Origin: Micropterus salmoides
Lineage: Eukaryota > Chordata > Actinopteri > Centrarchiformes > Centrarchidae
Assembly: GCF_014851395.1 (NCBI RefSeq)
Contig: NW_024041373.1
Span: 5,160,122-5,224,121 of the forward strand
Length of the DNA: 64,000 nt
Direction: 5' to 3'
Position numbers and translations under genes: made by a program
Notes under the pieces: model-generated
The model's input: only the letters and a program-made list of their open reading frames with translations
Database searches by the model: none
What the model was told of the DNA's origin: nothing
Shown: positions 47,277 through 59,199 of the stretch, piece after piece
Numbering within the stretch: the first letter of the stretch is position 1
Layout: every line of letters starts with the position of its first letter

Positions 47277-47937
47277 AAGGTAATTAATAATAAAAAATAA
47301 TTCACATTCACTGTGATACTGACAGGGATGCTAGTTTTGACTAGGGAAAAACAGGCTCTCATACATGAATTATCAAAAACATCTAGATTTAAAAAAAAAA
47401 TACAAATCCATTTACATTTTTTTTTTCAAACTTCAGTTTTTTTTTTTATTATACTGACTAAATAAAGAAGTAAAATGCCACACCTGACAATATGAAATAT
47501 TATGTTTTTTTTTATTCATGTTATGCTATTTATTTAAGCTCAATAGTTGAAAATTAACAATAAAAATATTTTAGGAAAAAATAGGAGGAAAAAAACTCAT
47601 GGTGGTATTTATAACTGTAACTGTCCTCAAATGACTTGTCACTTGACCATGAAATAGTAACCCAAAATGGAGTTAAAATAACTGTCCACAAGTGTGGACG
47701 CCATGCATGAAAGGGTTAAAACCAAATTTACTTGTATGGAAAAAATAAACAGCCAACTACTAATAAGCTTTTTCTGTGGTGCTTGTTAAATTTACACAGT
47801 GCAAAGGATATGAGTTGCCTCTATCCTGATTGACAGGGCGCCATTGTATCAATCAATGACAAGGGAGCCCCACCCTAAAGCATGCCCTGCTTTATTGCCT
47901 GTTTTCTATCATCATGTATTGAAGAAGACTTCAATCT

Positions 47938-48140
47938 ACACTGTAAACCCCAATCCATTTTTGACATAAAATTTTAATGTTAAGTCTACACAAATGTTCA
48001 AAACTGTCAACATGACATAAAAACTTTGAGTTCATTTGACACAAAAAGTCATCCCTTGTAAGGTTGACATAATTTTTTTTTTTAAGTCAACAATTTTTCA
48101 TTTTTGAGTTGGCGTTACTAAAATATTTTAAGCCGATTAT
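47938..48140 (+). repeat. Teleost MITE end (CACTGTAAA type)
   Basis: CACTGTAAACCCC is followed by TTTGACATAAAA, AAGTCAACAATTTTTC and GAGTTGGCGTTAC, words typical of a common fish MITE with CACTGTAAA tips. A possible inverse tip lies far away at 49970-49981, but the pairing is uncertain. Confidence 0.4.
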
Positions 48141-48149
48141 AGCCTAATT

Positions 48150-49040
48150 AGTTTAAGGCCAATAAAAAAAAAATAGATGATAAAAAATAGATAGTTGTAA
48201 AAATTTGTACTTAATGTTTTTATGTTTATTTGACAAGTAGTCACTTCCTCTTTCAATAAAATTAAGAAATTTGTGTTCATGTAACGTAACAAAACATATC
48301 ATTACAACATGTGTTGCAGTGTTAATGCTGAACACGAAAATGTTTTGCTGTCTTGACATAAAACTACTAAGATTTAGACTTATTATAACACATTATATAG
48401 TTTTAAAAAGTAGTAAAAGCAACATTCAGTTTAAAGGTCGAGTACAATTTCCTTTCTGTGTGTAACTTAAAGTATCTGAGTAAAAAGAAAGCCTGAATGT
48501 GTGTTGAAATGTATACGTCAATACAATGTCAATAAGTAAACTCTTCTTCTTTAGCAATTTAGGGTTCATAAAGAATCTTTTATTTAATTATTGTTGACAA
48601 CAACAAACAACAAAGCCTGTCTGCCATGGTAAAATAATGCTTTTGTACAGTATATACAGTAGATACATTAGATAAGTAAACCATGTCTTTATTAATTAGT
48701 GAGTACAATGCAGGTGCAAAACATAATTTGGGGATAACTCATTGATCAGGCCTTCATGTGAAAGCACAACTCTCACGCTGGGCTCTAGTATCAACATTAT
48801 AAGCAATGTTCTCTGTGACCTTTTGAAAAATATTTAGGTATAGCAGGGATTAATTGGCATGTCTGGCCCCTCAGTTGATGTCCATTTGACCTGGTTGTCT
48901 CTACCAGGATTGTTGGATAGTCAGCACAAGTGATTGATTGTGATAAAAAGTAACATACAAATATACAGACAAGGACAAATTAAAGGAAACAGATACATCC
49001 AATGCAGATGCTTGGTACACCTGGGCTAACTGTGTGGTTT
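48150..49040. other. AT-rich intergenic, no gene seen
   Basis: No coding signal. AT-rich with long A/T runs. Confidence 0.5.
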
Positions 49041-49047
49041 GGTGAGG

Positions 49048-49170
49048 ATGAAAATTATGTGAATAAAATGCTACGGCCTTCACAGTCACCAGATCTCAAC
49101 CCAGTTTCACACCTGTGGAAGATTTTGGAGCAATATGTAAGACAATGCTTGCCACCAGCATCTCCATAGG
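49048..49170 (+). pseudogene. Tc1-like transposase fragment
   Basis: One frame reads PSQSPDLNPVSHLWKILEQ (49077-49133) followed by VRQCLPPAS. This is the C-terminal catalytic block of Tc1/mariner transposases, normally SPDLNPIEHLW. The catalytic Glu is replaced by Ser (VSHLW), so it is inactive. No terminal repeats were identified. Confidence 0.65.
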
Positions 49171-50523
49171 ACCAGATATATTTGTGTTTCTTTCTATCTG
49201 CTGTACTTGGATCTCTTTTATGGACTGTCTCAGAAAAACAGATAAATACAGTAGAATGGACATACTATTGGACTGGCCTACAGGAATAGGTGATGTGTGC
49301 ATATGAGGTGGTATTTTCTGTAAACTCCACTACTTTCACACACTACTATTTAAAATTATCCACTTTATAGACACAAGTAGTGTGGTTAGCATTAAGAAAA
49401 AAGTGGATAAAAACATACTGAGACAAGTAACTCATCAACTACCAAAACATAATACAATAAAAGTCCATGTCATTTATAAGATATGCAACATAATGTTATT
49501 TGTTTATGTATTTAATATGTGGAAATAGGAAAGCTGCGCATTATTTTAAACTTTAGGTTTCAGGCGGCAACCAATAGCTAACGAGGAGGATAATGACGAA
49601 AGCATGAGCCACCGCTGCCAGCCAAACAGAAGCAGCAGAATACGGTCGTTAGTGTCAGTTGAGATTTCGGCTCGAGTCAACAACTGTGTATAAAATTGGA
49701 GGCTGCTGCGCAGTGAAAAGATAACTCATTAATTCTGTTTTAAATACATTACTCTGTGTGGCTAAATTTACTTTCTTGACGTTTGACGTTGTGCCAAACG
49801 TGACTAATATCCAACTGTGTCGAACATGTGTTTTTACACATTATTAGCATGGAACTAATGTTGACTCCTAAGTTAACCTTACACAAATGATTGCAACATA
49901 AACGTTCGACTTGTTGCAGGGAGAAATGTCCTGATATGGGTGAAAGTATGTTGAGCAAGGAAAAAGCTTTCTTTACAGTGTGACCTTATCAGTGATATTG
50001 CATGTCTGGGCGTAAGGAGCACATTTGTAACGTTAATGTTACAGAGAATAGTAACTTGCATTTGGTCAGAATGGGCTTTTGGGTGAAAACGTACCGTTGA
50101 TGGTGCACCAGTTAATGATGGGGTGAGTTATGAGAAATATACCATGACAACTACCATGATATAGAGCAAACTGCGACACAAGTAACATTAATGTAACTAA
50201 CGTTAGCTAACTTGTGGGTTAGAAAACTGTTGCTACAGTTGCTGTTGTGAAGCTAACCTGCAGAGAGGACAGGACACTGATGTTAGCTTTTAGTTAAAGG
50301 AGTTAAGGGAAACTTACATGGCCGAGCATCACTTATGGTTGTGAAAGAATGGTAGACTTTTAGGTAAACTGACTGCTGTCTGAAAACCCACTTTTAAATT
50401 AAAACAAACCTTTTATTACATTTGTGAATATGCAAAACAACAACAACTGAGATTTCACTGCTTTTATTGACATAAAAGCCACATTGTTCCGTAACATTGT
50501 TCTGTGCTGTATTTTCAGAAAAG

Positions 50524-53064
50524 ATGGCCAGCTCTTTTCCGGGAAAACCAGGTAACGTTAACTCACATAAAGCACACATACAGTATTTAGAGCTATGGTA
50601 TTAGGTCTATTTGATTGTTAATTGTTGTACCTTTTCATAATGTGTTTTCTCATATTTTTGTCACATGGTGTGTTGTATTCAGCTACAGTGTTTCCCCTAT
50701 TTGTGCTAGCTAACATCTCCCCTCCCCTTCAGACTGCAGCTGAGCAGGGAAGCTTAACGTTATACAGTAGGCTGTGTTTTTGTAACTTAACTATAGGTCA
50801 ATTTATAAAAAGTAGCTGGTAGCTGTATTTTATTACTGCCTACTTGTACAATGTTGAGAACATCAGTTACAAACTTAACTTAAACTGGTGTAGCCTAGAG
50901 CTCTGTCCTACAGACTGATTCATCCAAAATTAATTTTCAGTTTTCAGATGAGTCTGAAAAGGTGTTTGTTAGGAAAGGAAAGGATGCTGGTGACCGGAGG
51001 AGCTGAGGTTAGCAAAGCAAATTAGTGATGCCAACTAGTACTCAAACTTTTGAAGTCTGAAAAAAGCGAAACTGAAATTGTGGTCTTTGGGCAAACAGAC
51101 TGTCTCAAGGGCTGGGACAGTGCCATTGGCCCATTAGCTTCATTTTCTCGCCCAAGCACAAAAAATATAGGAGTGCTTCTTGACTGTGGTTTTAAGTTTG
51201 ACAAGCAGGTCAGCGCATTGGTGAAAAGCAGCTTTTATCATTTAAGACTACTGAGTAAAATCAAGCCCTATCTCCCTAAGAAAGACCTGGAGAGAGCAGT
51301 CCATGCCTTTGTGACATTGCAGCTGGACTGCTGTAATTTGCTGTACTGCGGTCTTGAACACCGCTCTCTTCGCCGCTCTCTTCGCCGCCTCCAGGGGGTA
51401 CAAAATGCGGCTACCCGGCTTCTGACAGGGAAAAGAATAAGGGAGCACATCACCCCCGTGCTGGCCTCATTATACTGGCTCCCTGTATCTTTTAGAGTGC
51501 ATTTTAAGATTTTATTAATAGTTTTTAAATGTTTGACTGATACTGCGCCACCTTATCTTTCTGACATGCTGTACCCTTATGCTCCTGCCAGAGCACTAAG
51601 GTCAGCAGACCAGCTCCTCCCTAAAAGCAGGCTCACCACCCGAGGAGACAGAGCCTTTTCAGTGGCAGGACCATGGCTGTGGAATAGCCTACCCCTTCAT
51701 GTTAGATCTGCACAATCTGTAGATCAATTTAAAAGCAGGCTAAAACACACCTGTTCTCTTTAGCTTTCAACACAGAATAAGCTGGTTACATTGGCCGTTC
51801 CACTATTTTAATGTTCTATATTTCTATTTCTTTATTTGTACTTTATTATCTTGTTATTTTATTCTGATTAATTGATTCCATGTGTACAGCACTTTGGTCA
51901 ACAGAAGTTGTTTTAAATGTGCTTTATAAATAATTTTGACTTGACTTGACTAGTCCTTTTAAGCTAATGAGATGTTTTTTGTTTTTTGGATTTTAACGTG
52001 CAAATAAAATGCACCTCTGAAGGGAGGAGGTTTCTCATGTTGCCTATTTTTTATATTAATGTCTACAGATAAATGTCAAAGGCTACAAAAGGCAAACATG
52101 AACAGTGCTATCTATAATGATTCTGAGGTCATATTAACAGCGTTTTAGGGGGTGATGCCCAAAACATGCTGTGCCATGAATGTAAAATCACTGTGGAGGA
52201 TCAGAACCAACCAAATTACTTTCCCCAAATCTAAAGGTTGTAGTTCCTCCCCAGTAGACTGATCTTTGGGTGTTGGTTATTTATTATCTGCTCTAGCTTT
52301 TCCAACTATTTGTTCAGAGATATGGTGAAAATAATGATGTGTAATTACATATTTGTCAAGGTACAAGGTTGTTTATTTGTTTATTAGTTGCTTATTCAAA
52401 AAAAAAAAATTGCCTCACCTCCGCTGCTACAACTCCATCCTAGGGGAAACACTGAGCTATCATCCGAGATACATAGAGGGTGATTTTGGTGGGCTATGTT
52501 TCTGATGTTATGGGGGAGTGATTAAGGTCACTTTGTTTTTATCAGGTTTCTGCAGAATACCGTTGCATCAACAACCAGCGGCTGAGAGTTGAAGTGTATA
52601 CTGCATTGTTTGCTAGCTGTAGCCAGAGAGATGCAGGGAGAATTGGGCGGAAGTGCCCAGAAGATCTCTTCTCCATTGAAGAAGCAAACTCAGGTAAATT
52701 ATTGGAATGTCTTGAACAGATCCTTAGGATCAGTACAGGGGTAGATTCAAGCACATTGTAATGGATCAGTATCGACCCTTTTCAGAAATCCTATTACTGT
52801 TCTCTATGTTGTTTTGTCCACCTCAGCATGCTAGCTTTACAGTGCAAAGTTTTTGCTTGTATATAGGTGAAAATTAAGATTGTGTGAATGTGAAAAATTA
52901 TTTGGGCACACTGGTGCAAGTGACTGACACCTGGTTGGCAAAACATATATTGTGACTAACCATTAACAGATCTGTTATCTCCCCTGCTCTTCTTCGTCAT
53001 CTTTTTTTTTCCAGCAAAGAGCAGTATAACGAACACTCAACTAGTAGCTTCAGCAGATGAATAG
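50524..53064 (+). CDS. Small three-exon protein, 71 residues, unrecognised
   Basis: I do not recognise this gene. Three segments join with correct GT-AG sites and phases: 50524-50551 (ATG GCC AGC..., acceptor ATTTTCAG upstream, donor G/gtaacg, phase 1), 52556-52693 (acceptor TTTCTGCAG, donor G/gtaaat, phase 1) and 53015-53064 (acceptor TTTTTTTTTCCAG, ending in TAG). Total 216 nt = 71 codons plus stop. The protein starts MASSFPGKPE, has a central helix-prone stretch (NNQRLRVEVYTALFASC) and an acidic patch (CPEDLFSIEEANS), and ends TQLVASADE. No signal peptide or membrane segment. Any 5'UTR exon is upstream of 50519, perhaps near 49600-49700. The first coding intron carries a hAT-like element with an L2 inside. 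Phase agreement across both introns makes chance unlikely but not impossible. Confidence 0.55.
50686..52454. mobile_element. hAT-like element with CAGTGTTTCCCC tips
   Basis: Inverted tips CAGTGTTTCCCCTA (50686) and TAGGGGAAACACTG (ending 52454), with AGCTA directly outside both ends (50681-50685, 52455-52459). The shared flank is shorter than the usual 8 bp. No transposase is seen; the interior is mostly an L2 fragment. Confidence 0.55.
51035..51955 (+). mobile_element. 5'-truncated L2-clade LINE 3' end
   Basis: One long frame (51050-51763) encodes the C-terminal part of an L2 reverse transcriptase protein: NIGVLLDCGFKFDKQV, HAFVTLQLDCCNLLYCGL, QNAATRLLTG, HITPVLASLYWLPV and GDRAFSVAGPWLWNSLPL. 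The 3'UTR ends in TTGACTTGACTTGACT repeats after TGCTTTATAAATAA, the usual L2 tail. The frame is uninterrupted, so this is a fairly young copy. A short internal duplication (CTCTCTTCGCCG twice, about 51363-51386) adds residues RRSL. Confidence 0.9.
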
Positions 53065-53069
53065 GTCTT

Positions 53070-53854
53070 GATTTCATTTTCAAGAGTCAAGGTTTTTCAT
53101 GATAAACATTCATTCATATCCTAAATTCTTCACATTTATGAACTTTATATTTTTCGATCAGGATCTTCAGTTTTGGGATGTAGATGCTTATGTAAAATAA
53201 GGTGTGTTGAATGTATTAGGCTATAGCTGCATTATATCAGTGTGCACGGTAGGCCTGTGCCAATTGGTGCGATTGGATTAGCTATCGATGGTTAAAGGGA
53301 TGTTCACCGATTGGTTTATCATGCATCGATATTAACGAATTCACTATTAGAACTAAGATGTCATAAAAAACGTCTCTTGAATCTGCACCACACTGCAGTG
53401 TTTCCCATTCATTGGTGTATTTGTGGCGCCACGACACGTCACAATATCAATGCTAACTGCCGCATACTAAATACTATTTAATATGAGTAAAATCATAATT
53501 CATTGTGGAGCTGCACATAGATGGACACAGCACCTCTGCTTGCTTGCTCCCTCTCTCACAAACACGTGAGGTTGGCACGCACTTGCACCACGACAGTTAC
53601 ACGGTAATTCTGTGAGAAACACTATACTGTCCATTTACAGATGTTTCTGGTGGTTTCTCTTAAAGTTAATAAGCGTGGCATTTCACTGGCATGCTGCAAC
53701 GATCAGATTGCCAATCGGTGATCTCAAGAAGCCATGATTAGACTATATGAAAATAGAGAAGATCGCCCAAACCTAGTGCCAGGTATATATTTAATAAACA
53801 TTTGAATAAAAAAGTATTGAGTCGGACTTGCAAAGAACTCTGGCTCAGCCAAAA
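53070..53854. other. Downstream flank of the small gene
   Basis: Probably 3'UTR and intergenic DNA. No clear AATAAA lies close to the TAG; one occurs only near 53804, just before a gap. A hAT-tip fragment lies at 53396-53460. Confidence 0.45.
53396..53460 (+). repeat. hAT tip fragment (CAGTGTTTCCCATTCATTGG)
   Basis: CAGTGTTTCCC followed by TTTGTGGCGCCACGAC. The inverse of a related tip is at 61740-61799. Solo end of a non-autonomous hAT family. Confidence 0.5.
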
Positions 53855-54354
53855 NNNNNNNNNNNNNNNNNNNNNNNNNNNNNNNNNNNNNNNNNNNNNN
53901 NNNNNNNNNNNNNNNNNNNNNNNNNNNNNNNNNNNNNNNNNNNNNNNNNNNNNNNNNNNNNNNNNNNNNNNNNNNNNNNNNNNNNNNNNNNNNNNNNNNN
54001 NNNNNNNNNNNNNNNNNNNNNNNNNNNNNNNNNNNNNNNNNNNNNNNNNNNNNNNNNNNNNNNNNNNNNNNNNNNNNNNNNNNNNNNNNNNNNNNNNNNN
54101 NNNNNNNNNNNNNNNNNNNNNNNNNNNNNNNNNNNNNNNNNNNNNNNNNNNNNNNNNNNNNNNNNNNNNNNNNNNNNNNNNNNNNNNNNNNNNNNNNNNN
54201 NNNNNNNNNNNNNNNNNNNNNNNNNNNNNNNNNNNNNNNNNNNNNNNNNNNNNNNNNNNNNNNNNNNNNNNNNNNNNNNNNNNNNNNNNNNNNNNNNNNN
54301 NNNNNNNNNNNNNNNNNNNNNNNNNNNNNNNNNNNNNNNNNNNNNNNNNNNNNN
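53855..54354. other. Assembly gap (500 N)
   Basis: Exactly 500 N placeholder. Confidence 0.99.
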
Positions 54355-54359
54355 ATAAG

Positions 54360-57300
54360 AATTTGTGAACAGAGGAAGATTAAGATTAGCAGAAACAGTA
54401 AAGTGAAGGCTCTGTCACTAACAAGAATTATTCAACATGACCTTTATGTACATGTGCAAGGGTATTTATAAGATTATGCATTCACACACATTTCCAAACC
54501 CCCACACAGCTCAATTTACATTACCATGCTTGTTAATTGGAACTCCTCAAGAAATTATAATGACTGCACTTCTTCAGTAGTTAGCTTTGCCCTGAAAATT
54601 ATTTCATTTATGCTTCTCCTTTTGCCCTGGGAAAATACTTACAAAGTAATTGCGTATAATTGCAAATACATTTGACATTGTGTTACAGAGCTGGTTTAGT
54701 TTTGGGTGTTTTAATTTAAGTGTAGTAGAATTAACCAGTTCCCACTCTAAGAGCTACATTCTGTCACAAAGGATGCGGATATTTTTTTAGATGCTTCAAA
54801 AAATATATTTCTATTTTTTTGATTGAAATGAATACACCTTTTCAAGTTCTCTGGTATTGTATCATGGTATCATCTCTGGCATGGCTTACTGCTTCTTCTC
54901 TATGTGACGGAGCCCTCATTATTGTTATCAGTTTAACATTTGTGTTTTCAGGTCAAACTGTCTGCTGAGAAAAAGCCATATGTTAAAAGTCACGAAAAAC
55001 CCTGGACTGGTCAAATTCATGGCTGGCGACTACTGATGTAATGTAATGTTTACCTGCGCAGCTAATTGAGCTAACTATAACGAATTCGACAGGAATCTCA
55101 CTTCTTAGACACTGTATCTGTAAAGACGGCTCAGATGGTGACTGTTTTGTTACTAATGGGTAAAGTGATAACATTATTTTATTGTTACTTCACAAGAAGA
55201 TTTCATGTCATCACTAAATTAAAAATATGGCTGATCTTAAAGTTGTTTAGCATCAGTATCATGGAAAACATGTGTTGTCCAAGAGAGAGCTGTTCCCATG
55301 GTGCTAAAGAAGAAACTCCCAGTGCACAATGTCAAAAAAGTCATCTGAGAGACAAGAAGCAAGAGAAAGGGAAACAGAGTGATGGAGATGCAGGGGAGGA
55401 GAGGGAGTGTGTGGAACTGAAGAGAATGTGAATTGTGTGTGTGGAAGTGAGCAAGAAGCAGAGGTCATTTATATAACCACAGTGATGAAACATCCATAAT
55501 TTAGCCCCTTAAAGTGTGAACAAGACTGAGCTCCTTTAGTCAGACAGTGGTACAACGAAAAACACATTTACTGAGAGAAGGCCAGAAGACCACTCCACAT
55601 CCTTCAACCACTTATTAAAACTCATTTTCAAACAGTATTATTATTATCTTCCTTCCTAATATTTAAAACTACTGATTTTTGCCTGTTATCCGTCCTGTGA
55701 CGCTTAGGAGGTTGGCTTTTATTTTGATAGACAAATTACTTTGTAAATTACTGTAAAAGGTGCTTGAGGAATAAAGCCTACGATTATTACTTTAGGGTCT
55801 GACAGGAATGACATGCGTCTCATCGTTACATGTTGAAATAGAGTAAAGAACACGACTTGTGTGCATCAATTACCCTCCTAACACTCTAATACCCCCTCTG
55901 TTAACCAAAACTCATTCACCCATTGCCATGGAAATAAGCCACGGGGGAAAAAAGGGCCATCATCACTGCCATGACCGCTTCTCGAGAGCACTCTCGACTT
56001 CACCATGGAAACAGACCAATAGTTCAGGCTGGGGTGTGTTTTATAATCACCCCAAACTCCTTTGCCCCAAGTGTACACACACACACATACACACAGATGC
56101 TCCTCTATCCCTGTGGGCACATCTCATTGACATAATGCATTCCTTAGCACCTTCCCCTAACCTTAACTATCACGACCACATGTCTAACCATAACCTAACC
56201 TAATTCTACCCCTAACCCTGAAACCAATACTACCTTCAAATAGTCATTTAAACTTGTGGGATCCAGCAAGTACAGTGGAATACTGGTTTTTGGACCCCAC
56301 CACTATTATAAAACAAGCCCCCAACCCACCCGCACTCACGGCTTCCCAGTATCTTCAATGAATGCAGTAACCTCATTTAGCAGCGGGTGGCTGTCACATT
56401 TAGGACTTGGCCCCCACCACAAGGGTAAAATATTCGACTTGATTAAGCCCTGCATTGATTCTAACGCAACATTCTGATTACATTTCACACAAATCATGTG
56501 AAATGTTCTGTGATTATGTTGTCCCACTGGTCACAATGCTGCAGGCGTTCCATCCTATCAATAATATAATTCTCTGGGTCTTGGTCTTTGAAGTGTTGGT
56601 ACAGCCATAAATCTAAAAGTATGTTAATTTAACCCAGTTTCTCCCAAAACACAAGTCACAACTAGGGCATGAAATGAAGTCTGCCTGCTCCCCGGCAAGT
56701 GATATGGGACCAACTGAGTCCTGAAAAAGGAACATGAGCCCAGTTGGTGTCGGCAGCCATTAGCTGCTGTTAGACAGAATCATTATTGAGAGGGAAGTGT
56801 GGAAAATGGACACAAAATGAGTACAAGGTACAATAGTTTGTTTACAGGTGATGAAGGAATTGGTGCTAAAAAAAAAAACTGAATTGAACTGAAAGACAGC
56901 GCTTCCTGCTGTGCACCGAATGTGAAGTGATATTACATGGTGAACAGATAATGCAATAGTTTATACTGTGATGTTGGTGTTTTGATGGAACTTTGCACAC
57001 AATATTATGGATTTTTGATAGTAGTGCTGCTGAAAACAGCCTGCATTTCCATAATTTTGAGTTCCACACAAACAATCCAACAGATATCAATGTGGGTACC
57101 ATTAAAGGAACACTTTCAAACTTTGACAATCTAACTGTGACAATACAGTCAACATATGTTTAAATAGCCCAATTGAAAACACTGAGCTACAGGAAGAGAT
57201 GAATGTAAGTGTAATGTTCCGCCCACAACACAATAAGGCTACCAAAGTTTGTGCTCATCAATACCGTGTTTTAATGCCGAGATTTACCCCAAATGAGCCC

Positions 57301-58990
57301 AGCATGGTGTGCTATTTAAATAATGACAGAAAATAACCAAACATTAGAACATAGAGTTCACCGAATGAATTAATAATTTATTTTTGCTTTGCACCATTGG
57401 ATGTTTGACAAGTACGAGTGAATTACTTTGGTCCTGAAGAAATCTTTGGAGATTCTCAGGGACGTCCTGAAGTGTTCCCATTCCTGTCCCAGTAGCTGCA
57501 CGCCACAGTGAGTTGCACTGTGTACTTAAAGTTGAGCCTCGTGTTTTTCTAAAAACAAGGCTAAAAACCCACTTATGTTGATGTTCAAGCTCATATTCAT
57601 TACATTAAAATCATTAAATTGAAACGGAATAATCAAGGAACAAACATTCTGATTATGTTTTTAGACAAATTAATTAATATAAAATAGTGATTTGAATTCA
57701 TAAAAACTACCCGTCAACTATTTCACGGTTGCTCTGAAAAAATTGGTCAAATCCATATTTTATTATATGTTGTGGTCATCTGACAAATTAACATAGTACC
57801 CTTTGCGTCCGTATATTCGAGGCTTGACAGTTTGTGCCAAGAAACGTAGCAATGCACCAACACAGACTGCGAGCAAGAACACAACAATGCAAAAATATTT
57901 GAATTAGAATAATTAAGAATTAGAAGTGAAAGGGACAGATACAGAAAATAACAAAACAAACAGACTCCATCATATCATTTCCTGAAGAGATCTGTTTTTA
58001 GCAGGATGGAACCTCTGAGACAGCATTTATTCATGGGACACAAATCAACAACCTGAAATAAATACATAAAATCTGTTTTAAAGTTGCTGTAGTCAAGATT
58101 AAGCCTTCTTTTATATTAGATATTTTTGTAGAGGCAATACTTGAGTAATTGTTTGGCAAGCCAAGGAGAAAAACGCAAGGATGGAAAGAACATTTGTGTA
58201 TAACTGCTTATCTGGATGGTGATCACACTATTGTTTTTGCTTTCATTCTAGCACATCCTGCTAAACTGAATTAAACAGAACAGAGGAGCTGACAGAAACA
58301 CACACACACACAGAAGTAAAGGCAGAGTCAGGTAACCAGAGACACGGAGGGATGGATGGAGGAATGGGGAGGGATGTGCGAGTGCTGAAGGCATACTGCC
58401 ATGTATTTGACTCATTGATTATTTGTGAAATCTCATCCACTCGACATGGCTGCAAGGTGTAGCATTGGTTATTTATAGCAGGGCATCCACTCTCACTCTA
58501 CCATGCTACAGTCCGGAACGTTGATCAATGCTGTATCCACCGCGCTTTCTGTCAGTGCAGCTTACCCTCAGCTAATCGAATACAATACCAGATTGTATTG
58601 GGAAAACACGATGATTGCATATTACAAATTTATGGAGAAAACCCCCAACCAATGCTCACTTTTTTCCTGCTTTTACTGAGCATGGAGCAGAATCTCCTGG
58701 TGGTTAACTGGCCAAGACACATATCATGTACTCAAAATGTCACAGGTTTGAATCCAGCTTGTGACCTTTGTTGAATGTCATATCCTCGGTGCATTCAATC
58801 TTTCCAGCTATTCTGCTGTTGTTTTCCTCAGTTAGGCACAAATGCCATTAAAATGCATCCATGTGGGAGGTACAGGACACGTGATGAGTTCTCCCTCTAA
58901 ACTGACAGTTTGGTAATTTACATTTACAGATTTACGTTTACAGAGGTGATAATACAAAATCATGGCCATTATTATTTTGAGATTGTTTTG
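54360..58990. other. Intergenic, no gene seen
   Basis: About 4.6 kb without a supported gene. A plus-strand stretch after TTTTCAG at 54953 reads VKLSAEKKPYVKSHEKPW to a TAA at about 55047, but its phase does not fit the small gene upstream. A CCTAAC-rich patch is at 56155-56225. Other frames lack motifs. Confidence 0.45.
56155..56225 (+). repeat. Degenerate CCTAAC-rich tract
   Basis: Irregular CCTAACCTTAAC, AACCATAACCTAACC and CCCCTAACCCTGAAACC units. It resembles degenerate telomere-like or fish minisatellite sequence and is too irregular to be a true interstitial telomere. Confidence 0.4.
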
Positions 58991-58997
58991 CACTGTG

Positions 58998-59190
58998 AAT
59001 ATACATTTACATTACATTTAGCTGACGCTTTTATCCAAAGCGACTTACAATTGTTATATATGTCAGAGGTCGCACGCCTCTGGAGCAACTAGGATTAAGT
59101 GTCTTGCTCAGGGACACAATGGTGGATGTCTCACAGTGGGAATCGAACCCAGGTCTCCCACACCAAAGACAGCATCTTATCTATACCAGT
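58998..59190 (-). mobile_element. tRNA-like SINE, fuller copy
   Basis: The minus strand has a B-box-like GGGTTCGATTCCC (59140-59152), then GAGCAAGACACTTAATCC, GTTGCTCCAGAGGCGTGCG and the tail GTAAGTCGCTTTGGATAAAA. The tail half is shared with 14391-14470. The A box is not clear. Confidence 0.65.
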
Positions 59191-59199
59191 AAATGAAAG

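Noticed and set aside
47938..49981. CACTGTAAA and TTTACAGTG as ends of one 2-kb transposon
   Set aside because: Only about nine bases are shared, there is no target duplication, and the interior is unrelated; probably two separate fragments.
54953..55049. Possible fourth exon of the small plus-strand gene
   Set aside because: Its phase does not fit the 52693 donor (an immediate stop follows), and 53015-53064 already ends the frame cleanly.
56155..56225. Interstitial telomeric repeat
   Set aside because: Units are irregular CCTAAC variants, not a clean TTAGGG array.
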